Source: CAYPHA01 sp964410215 (GTDB taxonomy: Bacteria > Calditrichota > Calditrichia > Calditrichales > CAYPHA01). Taken from it: 64,000 nt of DNA. The position numbers were made by a program, and so were the translations under genes. Below are positions 45,604 to 54,814 of the stretch, piece by piece (the stretch's first letter is position 1; the number at the start of each line of letters is the position of its first letter). The stretch spans positions 8,208 to 72,207 of the forward strand of contig CAYPHA010000016.1 in the NCBI GenBank assembly GCA_964410215.1. Direction: 5' to 3'. The notes under the pieces are model-generated. The model was not told where the DNA came from. It ran no database searches and was given only the letters and a program-made list of their open reading frames with translations.

Positions 45604-48600
45604 CTATTTTAATAGAACCATTTTACCGATTTTCGAGAACTTACCGGCCTTGAAGTGGTAGACGTACATGCCACTTGCAACACGTGCGCTGAAGCGGTCT
45701 GTTGCATCCCACTGTACGACATATTCACCGGCCTGATAGCTCTTATTCTGTACCAGGTTTTTAACCAGTTTTCCGGTAAGATCATAAATCGCTACGCTTA
45801 CCTGACTTGCTTCCGGCAACTGGAATTTCAGGTTCGTCGTCGGGTTAAACGGATTCGGATAATTATTAAAGAGCACAAATTCCTCGGGTACAGGAACCAG
45901 CACGTCGACCATTTCTTCCACTTCAACGACGCCATTGAGGCTGACGGACTCCAGTTTGTAGGAGTAGGTTTCGCCTGCAACGACTTTTTTATCGACAAAG
46001 CTGTAGGATGATTCTTCCGAAGAATTACCCTGACCGCTGATCATGGTTTCATTGACCTGTTCCCATTCCCCTTCTTCACCGGCTGCACGCAGAATATTGA
46101 AACCAAGGTTTTCGATTTCGGATGACGTAACCCAGCTCAGGGTGACATCACCGAAATTACCAACAGCTTCAAAGGATGCCAATTCAACCGGCAGCGAGTT
46201 GTCGCCGATTTCCGAACCGAACGTGAAATAGATGTCCGCTCCCGTTCCAAAGTTGGTCATACCACCGGCGGTCAGATACCCGTTTCCACTGCCCAGGTCG
46301 GTTGCCGAGCCGCCCTGATCCGTCCACTCAGTTTCCGACGCATCCCATTGCGCCAGACGGAGATCATTGACGTCACCATCGACACCGTCACTTTCATCTT
46401 CCCAGTAAATACGCACATTTGCATTCACTGCCGCACTGCGTTCCAGGCTCCAGTATTGATTAGTTGAGATATTATTCAAGCCATTCAATGTTGCACCGAC
46501 GGCTGTATAGGGATCCTCACTATAAAATTCCGCCGTATAAGTAACACTGGTTACGGCATTCGGTTCTATACGTAACCTGCGCCAGCGGCCCTGATCACCA
46601 ACCGGAAAAGTAAAGGTTTCTGTTGAAGCTGAAACCTTGGCAACCGGTCCGTCGACAAAACTCGCGCTGCTTCCATCGGACACATTACCATCGGATACGG
46701 AAGCCGCGAAGGTCAACAGATTTGCCGAAGTGGTGACAATATTTCCACTCGTCAGAGTTAATCCGCGGTTCACCGTAACCGGTGCATCGAGCGTGAGAAC
46801 ACCGCTGCTCTTATCGACCTCCAGGTCATAAATGGTGAAAGCGGTGCTGCTGTTATCGGTAATCGTTTGCGCGCCCGCACTGGCAAAAGTTACTTCGCCG
46901 GCCGATCCGGATACGGACCCGGAACCGGATATCTGCAGATCGCTGCCCGTAAAGGTCGTATTGGTCGACGGCGTAAACACACCGGCGGACACATCGATAT
47001 TATCCTGGAAGTTAACCGCCTGAGAACCGAAGGTAGCCGTATTCGCCGGAGAAAACGTACTGGCGAAGGTAATGGCACCGGATCCGTTTGCCGTCAGGGT
47101 TCCACCTCCGGAATAAGCCTCATTAAAGGTAACCGTATTACCATTGGCCAGGGTCACACTACCACCGGCATTGTTATTAAAGGTGGCTAAACTGGCCGCG
47201 CCGCTACCGGAATTAACGATAAAGCTGCCTGTATTGGTAACGCCACCCGAAATTGTGAGCGGTCCCTGGTCGATCTGAAACGATCCGCTGCTCGTAAGCG
47301 CGTTAAACTGCACACCACCGGAACCATTCACGAGCATGGATCCACTGTTTGTAACCGCACCGCCTGAAAGATCGGACAGGGCCGAACCGTTAAGATTGAG
47401 GCTACCACCATTATTCAACGAGGTGCCTTGTGCAAGAGAACCACTTCCGGAAACGGTTACGGTACCCGCTCCTACGGATAAAGAGGTGGTGGTTGTCAAT
47501 GCACCATTCGTCACGGTCAGGGTACCGCTGCCGGCACTTTTATTCAGGAGACCGGTAATCGTCAAATCGCCGGTTATACTCACATTTCCGTCAGCGGTCA
47601 TGGAAAAATTTGCGCTGGCGACATTGCCCGTAACATTATGTGTTCCGCTGGCGTGCTCAACAACGAGCTGTCCGTAAGTGACCGGTTTTAAGGCGCCTGA
47701 ATTCGTACTGGCAATGGTCGTTAATGACGTCGCGCCAAACGTCATCGTTCCGTAATTTGAGAAACCACTACCCGTGTTCAGCGTATATCCGGAGCCGCCG
47801 GCAAAATCCACATTACCACCGCCGGACATGGTAACGGCAGCACCCGTAGGTCCGTCGACCTCAAGAGATCCTGAAGCGGCGACCGTAAACACATCACCGG
47901 TTCCGGATACGGTCAGTCCCCCGCCTGTAATCTGTAGTCCAATCGGATTACCGCCATCCGGATCAATGGAGAGCTCGCCGATACTTTCGGTCGTGCTTAA
48001 AGTGATGACATAGGTTGGCGAAACAAATGTATGGTCAAGAATGACAATATCACCGGGGCTGGGTTTAACATCATCCGTCCAGTTGTCATCGTCTTCCCAA
48101 TTCAGGGTAGAAGCTCCACCATCAAAATATTTCGTAGCCTGCGTCACGGCAAAAGTAAAAATTGTATTGGTTGCAAAATCCGTAATGCCCGTATGCGACA
48201 CATCCGTGCCGGAAAGGCTTCCATAGGTACCGGCAACGGCATAATTATCACCATCCGCGTCCGGACCCTGAATAATGCGTACATTCGCCGGTGCAGCGAC
48301 AGAATAGCCGTTATAGTCCAGAACAAGGGCTGCGCTGGTATAGGTCGTAGTGGCAACCTCTTCTATCGTCCAGTAGCGACTGTCATAGGAATCGGTGAAA
48401 CCGGTAGGCGGATCGTTCGACGATATCGGATCGCTGTTGGTCATCTCCGCCTCGATCGTTTCCGTTCCGGATACGATACCCGTAAACTGCAAGCGAACCG
48501 GCCTGTAGTTGGTACCGTCACCAACCGGGATATCATAGGTTGTAACAGATGTATTTCCCGGGAAATCGGTCGTGTACGCTCTCCGGGCCGGACCGTTGAT

Positions 48601-50880
48601 ATGGGACCCGGAACTGGCTGATACAGTGGTACCGGCAGCCAGAGTAAGGACATTTGCGGACGTTGTATTGATATCACCGTTGGTCAGTGTCAGAGTAAAC
48701 CCGTCACCACCTATGGTAATAGCACCGCCGGCAACGACCGCACCGCCGGATTTATTGACCGTCAGATCAAAGGCGTCACCCGACACGCCGGCTGGAAGGG
48801 TTTCGTTTCCGGTATTGGCATTGAAAACCAGTTCGCCTGACAAATCATACGCGGCAAAACCGGTTATGGCCGTAGCGGCTGATGTACCGGCGGCATTCGC
48901 TGTCCGCAGCACACCGTTTGCCTCTACAGTAAGGCCGTTCGATCCGCTGAGCGTAAGAGCATTGCCGCCCAGGCTCAGACGCCCGCTCGTAACGGTCAGA
49001 CCCGAGCCATTCTGGAGTGTAATGGCGCCACCCAGTGTTACTTCGGAGGTAGCCGTTACGTTGTTTACCGTCACATGACCGTATGTCCCGGTAGGTATGG
49101 TTTCGGCAGTATTGCCTGTAAATGCAATTGTACTTGTCGCGGCGAGCGTATAGTTATCAAATCCGGAGATATTTTTTCCGCCGGTTTCAAATGTCCCTCC
49201 GGCATCGATCTGCATGTTATGATTAAACGTTCCGTTGATAAGCGACAAATTAGCGGCAGCCACATCAAAGGAGAGGGTTCCGTTCTGTATATAAAGCAGA
49301 CTGGTACCTGAACTGGCATCCAGACGAAGGGTTGCACCGGCGATAATCGACGCGGTTCCGCCCGTCTTGTTGACCGTCAGATTCTGAACTGTAAAGGTAT
49401 TACTGACATCGATCAACTGATCTTCGGTATCGATCAACTGCAACTCACCACTGTTTTGAACACCGTAATCACCGCTCCCGCCGACGATATCGCCGCGCAC
49501 CTGCAGGATATCATCATGTCGCAGGGTCGCGTTAAAGGTGATATCACCGTCGTCCGCATCACCGCCATCGGGACCGACGGCCAGTGTCTGCCCGGTATAA
49601 TTCGTAACCAGTTCCGCACCGGCATTCTGAATTGTAACATTGGCAGGGGTTACTGTTGTCGACCATTCATCGCCAACGGCATATTCAGAAGCAGAGTTAT
49701 AGATCAGGGTTGATCCGGTGCCATAAGCAAGGCTCCCGCCATTCAGATCAAAGGTACCATCCTGTATTTCCAAAGTACCGCTGCTGTTAATAGTCAATGT
49801 ACCGCTGTCCAGTTCCAGCTCTCCGCCACCGTCAATAACCAGGCGATCTATCTGATGGTCTCCTGTATAATTAACCAGGGCCGTAGAATTAAGCTCAACT
49901 GTTGAGGGCTCATTTTCCGTTGGCCACTCGCTGCCAATCGAATAGGTAGAAGATGTACCATACTGCAGCGTCGAACTCGCACCGTAGGCGAGGGTCGTAC
50001 CTGTGCCGCTTCCATCGGAAACAGTCAGTGCAGAGTTACCATCAATTAGAAATGTACCATTCACTGTATAGGTAATGGAACCCGTTCCGGTATTTGTCAG
50101 TGTCAGGGACACCCCGTCACTCGTGGTCTGGCTGTATGTCAGATTATTAAATGTAATATCCAGGTCAGCTGAGTTCACATCGCTGTCAAAAGCCTGTGAG
50201 TCGAAAATAAAAGTGCTGTTATCAGCATCAAATGTACCGTCACTTATAATAAAATCCCGACGAACGGTCACCTGGCTGCTCTGAGCGTCAAAGGTTCCGC
50301 CGGACCCGCTTATTGTCAGGTCCCTGTTTGTCTGGATAGAGGCCGCATCCACCAGAAGCGAACCGCCTGTTTTCGAACAGGTCAGAAAGCCGAACGTTGT
50401 TGCCGTAGTGATGGACTGATCTCCGGCTGTGCCGTCAAAATCAACCGTGCTGGTCGAAGGGGAAAATGTTGTAACCCCCCAGTCGCCTTCGAGTTGTATC
50501 GTAGCGGCACCGGAACATGTAAGCGTAGCGACACCCACATCTCCCGTAGCATCCAGAGTACCGGTACTCATAGTGATAGTACCCGAACCGGTTACATCAC
50601 CTGATACCGTCAGTGTCTGTGCTCCGATATCAACCGACCCACCGGCATCGGTAAGCGTCAGGCTGGTAATCGAATTCGAAAAACCGGCATCTACTGTAGT
50701 CGAGAAATTACCGATTGAGACAGCTATTCCATTCGGAACCGCATCATCATCCCAGTTTGCTGCAGTGCTCCAATTATCATCTCCACCACCACCATCCCAG
50801 ACTCCTTGGGCCTGAGCAATGCCGGCAGTAAACAACAAGAGAAACGTACTCAGAACCAAACCCTTAACTATCGCTTTCAT
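45604..50880 (-). CDS. Giant beta-strand-repeat surface protein with T9SS sorting domain
   Basis: 1758 residues, signal peptide MKAIVKGLVLSTFLLLFTAGIAQAQ. The body is Gly/Ser/Thr-rich with short repeated beta strands, typical of parallel beta-helix adhesin-like proteins. A WDGG...NWSTAANW element at 28-51 recurs at 917 (FDGGASTLNWEDDDNW); a LAYG...EW unit occurs near 296 and 384; a SGNIVTTSANLLTF...FPVGD unit near 731 and 1372. Residues 1671-1758 are a classic type A sorting domain (NNYPNPFNPTTNLKF, VAIYDLTGKLVKNL). Probably an exported, PorU-processed adhesin or surface layer component. Shine-Dalgarno GGGAGG lies in a short hairpin with the start codon. Monocistronic. Confidence 0.85.
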   Translation of the reverse strand: MKAIVKGLVLSTFLLLFTAGIAQAQGVWDGGGGDDNWSTAANWDDDAVPNGIAVSIGNFSTTVDAGFSNSITSLTLTDAGGSVDIGAQTLTVSGDVTGSGTITMSTGTLDATGDVGVATLTCSGAATIQLEGDWGVTTFSPSTSTVDFDGTAGDQSITTATTFGFLTCSKTGGSLLVDAASIQTNRDLTISGSGGTFDAQSSQVTVRRDFIISDGTFDADNSTFIFDSQAFDSDVNSADLDITFNNLTYSQTTSDGVSLTLTNTGTGSITYTVNGTFLIDGNSALTVSDGSGTGTTLAYGASSTLQYGTSSTYSIGSEWPTENEPSTVELNSTALVNYTGDHQIDRLVIDGGGELELDSGTLTINSSGTLEIQDGTFDLNGGSLAYGTGSTLIYNSASEYAVGDEWSTTVTPANVTIQNAGAELVTNYTGQTLAVGPDGGDADDGDITFNATLRHDDILQVRGDIVGGSGDYGVQNSGELQLIDTEDQLIDVSNTFTVQNLTVNKTGGTASIIAGATLRLDASSGTSLLYIQNGTLSFDVAAANLSLINGTFNHNMQIDAGGTFETGGKNISGFDNYTLAATSTIAFTGNTAETIPTGTYGHVTVNNVTATSEVTLGGAITLQNGSGLTVTSGRLSLGGNALTLSGSNGLTVEANGVLRTANAAGTSAATAITGFAAYDLSGELVFNANTGNETLPAGVSGDAFDLTVNKSGGAVVAGGAITIGGDGFTLTLTNGDINTTSANVLTLAAGTTVSASSGSHINGPARRAYTTDFPGNTSVTTYDIPVGDGTNYRPVRLQFTGIVSGTETIEAEMTNSDPISSNDPPTGFTDSYDSRYWTIEEVATTTYTSAALVLDYNGYSVAAPANVRIIQGPDADGDNYAVAGTYGSLSGTDVSHTGITDFATNTIFTFAVTQATKYFDGGASTLNWEDDDNWTDDVKPSPGDIVILDHTFVSPTYVITLSTTESIGELSIDPDGGNPIGLQITGGGLTVSGTGDVFTVAASGSLEVDGPTGAAVTMSGGGNVDFAGGSGYTLNTGSGFSNYGTMTFGATSLTTIASTNSGALKPVTYGQLVVEHASGTHNVTGNVASANFSMTADGNVSITGDLTITGLLNKSAGSGTLTVTNGALTTTTSLSVGAGTVTVSGSGSLAQGTSLNNGGSLNLNGSALSDLSGGAVTNSGSMLVNGSGGVQFNALTSSGSFQIDQGPLTISGGVTNTGSFIVNSGSGAASLATFNNNAGGSVTLANGNTVTFNEAYSGGGTLTANGSGAITFASTFSPANTATFGSQAVNFQDNIDVSAGVFTPSTNTTFTGSDLQISGSGSVSGSAGEVTFASAGAQTITDNSSTAFTIYDLEVDKSSGVLTLDAPVTVNRGLTLTSGNIVTTSANLLTFAASVSDGNVSDGSSASFVDGPVAKVSASTETFTFPVGDQGRWRRLRIEPNAVTSVTYTAEFYSEDPYTAVGATLNGLNNISTNQYWSLERSAAVNANVRIYWEDESDGVDGDVNDLRLAQWDASETEWTDQGGSATDLGSGNGYLTAGGMTNFGTGADIYFTFGSEIGDNSLPVELASFEAVGNFGDVTLSWVTSSEIENLGFNILRAAGEEGEWEQVNETMISGQGNSSEESSYSFVDKKVVAGETYSYKLESVSLNGVVEVEEMVDVLVPVPEEFVLFNNYPNPFNPTTNLKFQLPEASQVSVAIYDLTGKLVKNLVQNKSYQAGEYVVQWDATDRFSARVASGMYVYHFKAGKFSKIGKMVLLK

Positions 50881-50893
50881 AGGGCCTCCCTAT
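50879..50893 (-). promoter_or_regulatory. Hairpin over ribosome binding site of surface protein
   Basis: On the minus strand ATAGGG-AGG-CCCTAT forms a 6-bp stem with a 3-base loop. It contains the GGGAGG Shine-Dalgarno sequence and the first two bases of the start codon, so it could lower translation until opened. Confidence 0.55.
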
Positions 50894-51062
50894 TTGACAC
50901 CAATATTTTCATTTTCTTATTTCGTATTTTTATACAATTTATCCGCAATCTATAAATCCCTCTAAACTAATGCTAAACACCTAAAAAATCAACGTTTTTG
51001 AACAGCTTTTTTTCGACTTCCCGGTCGAAAATCCATGAATTTTTCTACCATAGTCTATCATT

Positions 51063-51869
51063 TTATCCTCCTGACACCATGGACAACTTAAACGCACCCT
51101 TTCCCTGGGGTTGCGGTGAAAAGATTTCAATCAGTTTTTTATGAAGTACTTCTTCGGTTAAACCACGGACGAGTTTGCCGTTTTCGGCATAGGAAATCAT
51201 CCCTGTTTCCTCGGAGATGACAATGGTAAACGCATCGGACTGCTCAGATAATCCCAATGCCGCACGATGACGTGTTCCCAGGGCCGGATCGATGTCCGGA
51301 TTCTGGGACAGGGGCAGCAGACACTTGGCCGCAACGGCTATGTCGTTCCTGATAACCAGCGCGCCGTCGTGTAACGGTGAACGGGGATTGAATACCGAAT
51401 TGATCAGCGGGGCCGAAACCTGGGCTTCCAGAGTGGTTCCGGTTTCCACCACGGATTTGATACTCATATCCCTTAACAGCACCAGCAGTGCGCCAAAATT
51501 TTTCTTGGATAAGGTCAGTGTCGCTTCCATTATATCATCGATGAATTTAAGTTCACCAACCTTGACAAACTTGCGGATCAGTTTGCTCTGACCCAGATAA
51601 ATCAGCAGACGACGCAATTCGGGTTGAAATACAATAACAAAAGCAAGCACCCAGACTGTTTTAAGGCTGGACATGATCCAGGAGAGCGCACTCATGTGGA
51701 AAAGATCACCGAGGATGGAAAAAAACAGAATTAACAGCAACCCGAGAAACATCCGTACCGCAACACTACCCTTTAAAAACTGGTATAGTTTGAAAATGAT
51801 GGCGGATACGATCAGAATATCGATTATATCAACTACCGTTATGGGCAAAAAACCTATTTTAAATAACAT
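51063..51869 (-). CDS. cdaA: Diadenylate cyclase CdaA
   Basis: Makes cyclic di-AMP from two ATP. 268 residues from ATG 51869 (MLFKIGFLPITVVDIIDIL); an upstream extension to 51908 lacks support. Three N-terminal membrane helices precede the DAC domain, with the catalytic DGA at 168-170 (SPLHDGALVIRND) and RHR at 200-202 (LGTRHRAALGLSEQSDA). CdaA-type cyclases control potassium and osmolyte balance and cell-wall homeostasis. It lies after folP with a 184-base gap holding a low-complexity patch. No CdaR or GlmM neighbour is present. Confidence 0.95.
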   Translation of the reverse strand: MLFKIGFLPITVVDIIDILIVSAIIFKLYQFLKGSVAVRMFLGLLLILFFSILGDLFHMSALSWIMSSLKTVWVLAFVIVFQPELRRLLIYLGQSKLIRKFVKVGELKFIDDIMEATLTLSKKNFGALLVLLRDMSIKSVVETGTTLEAQVSAPLINSVFNPRSPLHDGALVIRNDIAVAAKCLLPLSQNPDIDPALGTRHRAALGLSEQSDAFTIVISEETGMISYAENGKLVRGLTEEVLHKKLIEIFSPQPQGKGAFKLSMVSGG

Positions 51870-52053
51870 CGTTTCTTTGCTCTTGAAGGTTTGTCTGTCC
51901 GGACACAATTGATTTTATTATCGTAACACTGTTATAAATCTTTAGTCCCCAGCCTCTAGTTTTTAGTCTTTAGATTAAAATTAACAATTTTTGTTACAAA
52001 ATATATATTTTTCTATTGTCGCCAATGATGATAATCACATTCATGATACCAGA

Positions 52054-53211
52054 TTATTCGGCATCATCCGGATTTTCTACAGCATTAATTATATTTATTA
52101 TTTCTTTTACGGCTTTTACATCGTGCACGCGCACGACATCCGCACCGTTATGCAGAGATGCCTGCACCGTGGCCAGGGTGCCATACAAGCGCTCGTTTGT
52201 TGCCCTGCCTGATATCTTACCAATAAACGATTTTCGTGAAGTGCCCATCAGGATGGGATAGCTCAGGAACCGGAAATCGTTAAGATCACGAATGAGACGA
52301 AGGTTGTCAGACAACCGCTTTCCGAAACCGATACCGGGATCCAGCATCAGCATCTCCAGTCCATCACGGACAAGCTCCCCGGTACGCTTTTCAAAGTACC
52401 GGTAAATCTCGGCAACCACATCACGGTAATGCGGATTCTTCTGCATATCCCTGGGTGTACCCTTCATATGCATAATAATCAGCGGAACCGCGGATTGCAA
52501 CACAACCCGGGCCATTTCCGGATCAAACGTAGCTGCACTGATGTCGTTGACCATATCACAGCCGGCCTGGAGTGCAGACCGGGCAACAGGGGCTTTATAC
52601 GTATCAACGGAGATGAGCACATCCGAATGGGCCCGGACCTTTTCGATCACCGGCAAAATACGCCGTTCCTCTTCCGAAGCGGGAACGGGCTCAGCCCCCG
52701 GACGGCTGGATTCGCCACCGATATCGATGATCGTTGCGCCTTCTTCCACCATAGCCAGGGCATGTTCGACGGCGTTTTCTGCTTCCAGGTAGCGCCCTCC
52801 GTCAGAGAACGAATCGGGTGTAACATTCAGAATACCCATGATGAAAGGCCCCTCCGAGAAATCGAGTCTACGCTTGTTCCACTGCCATACCGGTTTCCGG
52901 GGATTAAAAAAATGGCTCAGCTGCCTCGCGGCTCTCCCCCATTCCACGTCACCGGGATTGACCAGCCGTTCCAGGACGGATACTGCTTCCGGGCTGCTGA
53001 AACTGATATAGAGGTTGCCGGAATCTTCGCACAGAATGCGTGCGTCACTCCTTTTTTCAAGCTGGGATATTGTCTGCATATCACGGTCATTTAGACCGGA
53101 GAATTCAAACAGAAAAGGTGAGAAAGGGAATTCAGAAAGGTTTATTTCAAGCGAGCGGGCCACCTGTTTGCGCCGATACGGTCCGGTCAGACAGATCGGT
53201 CTAATTCGCAT
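52054..53211 (-). CDS. folP: Dihydropteroate synthase with N-terminal extension
   Basis: Joins 4-aminobenzoate to the pterin pyrophosphate in folate synthesis. The enzyme core begins near residue 122 (FIMGILNVTPDSFSDGGRY) and includes IDIGGESSRPGAEPV, DMVNDISAATFD and a final VVRVHDVKAVKEI. The first 120 residues have no equivalent in short FolP proteins and contain an alpha/beta segment (ARILCEDSGNLYISFSS); longer FolP forms are known in some lineages. The start overlaps the TPR gene's end by 11 bases. Sits in the tilS-hpt-ftsH-folP-cdaA block. Confidence 0.93.
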   Translation of the reverse strand: MRIRPICLTGPYRRKQVARSLEINLSEFPFSPFLFEFSGLNDRDMQTISQLEKRSDARILCEDSGNLYISFSSPEAVSVLERLVNPGDVEWGRAARQLSHFFNPRKPVWQWNKRRLDFSEGPFIMGILNVTPDSFSDGGRYLEAENAVEHALAMVEEGATIIDIGGESSRPGAEPVPASEEERRILPVIEKVRAHSDVLISVDTYKAPVARSALQAGCDMVNDISAATFDPEMARVVLQSAVPLIIMHMKGTPRDMQKNPHYRDVVAEIYRYFEKRTGELVRDGLEMLMLDPGIGFGKRLSDNLRLIRDLNDFRFLSYPILMGTSRKSFIGKISGRATNERLYGTLATVQASLHNGADVVRVHDVKAVKEIINIINAVENPDDAE

Positions 53212-54796
53212 TGTTATGATTCCTCAGCGTATCGGACTGCATTTCTTCCAGAATGATACGGATGCCGGCCATGGCTTCTTTTGCATAGGTGTCGTCAGCC
53301 CCCGTTTTACGTTTTACGCGCTCACGGTAATAATAGAGCGCCGAATCGTTTTCTCCAAGCGAACGATAGGTCAGTCCCATATAAAGAAAGGCATCCACAT
53401 TTTGATCGATGCGGATGGCTTCGCGGAAATGGTCCAGGGCCTTCCGGTATTCTTTTTTTCGAAACGAGACGATGCCTTTATTATAATGCAGATTCGAATC
53501 GTCCGGAAAACGATCTTCCAGCCGTGAATAAATACGGCTGGCATCATCGAGACGGTCTGTTTTAAGATAGGTGGTGGCCAGCAGGCTCAGAATTTTCGGA
53601 TCATCGCCCTGAAGCTTCAGGAATTTTTCCATGACCCGGATCGCATTGGTCGTTCCCGTACCCGTTTGCGTTCCCGTACCGGTCAGGTAATACTCTTCTG
53701 CCAGGGCATGAACCGCATTATTGTAGGCCGGGTCCAGTGAAACCGCATGCTCCAGCAATTCGATTCGGTTTTCAAATCCAAGCTCATGCAGACGCATGGT
53801 CAAAAGGGAACTCAAATAATAGTAGATCCGGCTATTCAGCGGATCTTCCGTCAGGGCCTTTTTGAAAAATACATCGGCATCATCAAATTCTTCTTCCCAC
53901 AGCGCCACCCTTCCCAGGATGACGGCTACTTCCGGCGGATCTGTTTTAGCGTTCACCAGGGGATAGAGCAGATGTTTCAAACGGTCGAAATATTCATTAT
54001 TAATACCGGTAAACCTGGCCCGCTCGCGGTCCACCTCCACAAGCAAACCTTCATGCAGCAGGCGCCGGGCATACAAGACGGTCAGCTCAATATCCTCCAT
54101 GGGATCCGTGACGACCGGTATCTCATCAAAGTCCCTGTGCAACAGGGCACGTTTTGCCATAATAAACTGCTTATTGACCGGACGGACTCTTTTTGATGTA
54201 TTTTTAAAAAGGTCAAGGTCGGACGGCCATGCAGCCATCGCGGCGGAGAGATCGGCCGCAGTGGCGGATGCCGCTTCCAGCGTTACCTCATTGTCATTAC
54301 CTGCCCTTGAAACGGACAATCTTACCTTTCCGTCACGCTGCACGGTACTGCGTATAACAATGACACTCCCGAGTTTTTCGGACAACCTTTCCCAGGCCGT
54401 ATAAAGCGACACCGAGTCGGGAAGCAGGGTCTCATAGGCCCATTCCCAGCGGTGCAGCACATACCGGTTATGCAGGTTATTCCGTGATAGCCGTTTGAAA
54501 AATTCCGGTACCATGAAGGCCTCCGGGCCATCCTTCATTTTTCCTTCCTGTCCGACACCGGGCAGAACCATGACCCGCAGACGGGGCTGGGGCGGCCTCA
54601 GAACGGACCAGAGTGTAACGTAAACGAGTATGACGATCAGTGAAAAAAGAATGCGGCGGTCTCTTGCCGCTTTCTTCGATATGAGATCGGATCCGCGGAG
54701 CAGCGAAAAGGTGAGATGAATGGCTAACAGAACAGCAAGAAGTACCGGGAATCCACCCGGTACTTCGCCCGATAAAAACTCAAAAATGGTCAGCAT
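53201..54796 (-). CDS. Membrane-anchored TPR protein
   Basis: 531 residues. Two hydrophobic segments near the N-terminus (about 12-34 and 48-66, ILFSLIVILVYVTLWSVL) suggest an inner-membrane anchor. A middle domain follows (RLRVMVLPGVGQEG and VIVIRSTVQRDGKV), reminiscent of TolB-N/FlgO-like nucleoside or lipoprotein domains, though not assignable. From about 295 on there are TPR units, for example LHYNKGIVSFRKKEYRKALDHF. A 12-base direct repeat (53651-53680) encodes the TGTGTQTGTGT linker. Between ftsH and folP; function unknown. Confidence 0.72.
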   Translation of the reverse strand: MLTIFEFLSGEVPGGFPVLLAVLLAIHLTFSLLRGSDLISKKAARDRRILFSLIVILVYVTLWSVLRPPQPRLRVMVLPGVGQEGKMKDGPEAFMVPEFFKRLSRNNLHNRYVLHRWEWAYETLLPDSVSLYTAWERLSEKLGSVIVIRSTVQRDGKVRLSVSRAGNDNEVTLEAASATAADLSAAMAAWPSDLDLFKNTSKRVRPVNKQFIMAKRALLHRDFDEIPVVTDPMEDIELTVLYARRLLHEGLLVEVDRERARFTGINNEYFDRLKHLLYPLVNAKTDPPEVAVILGRVALWEEEFDDADVFFKKALTEDPLNSRIYYYLSSLLTMRLHELGFENRIELLEHAVSLDPAYNNAVHALAEEYYLTGTGTQTGTGTTNAIRVMEKFLKLQGDDPKILSLLATTYLKTDRLDDASRIYSRLEDRFPDDSNLHYNKGIVSFRKKEYRKALDHFREAIRIDQNVDAFLYMGLTYRSLGENDSALYYYRERVKRKTGADDTYAKEAMAGIRIILEEMQSDTLRNHNNAN

Positions 54797-54814
54797 GCGG
54801 CATTCCGGTCGTGT

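Noticed and set aside
45604..50880. Classical type V autotransporter
   Set aside because: Despite the beta-helix-like repeats, there is no C-terminal barrel; the end is a T9SS sorting domain.
51010..51031. 8-bp hairpin after cdaA as a terminator
   Set aside because: On the minus strand it is followed by A residues; the T run is on the wrong side.
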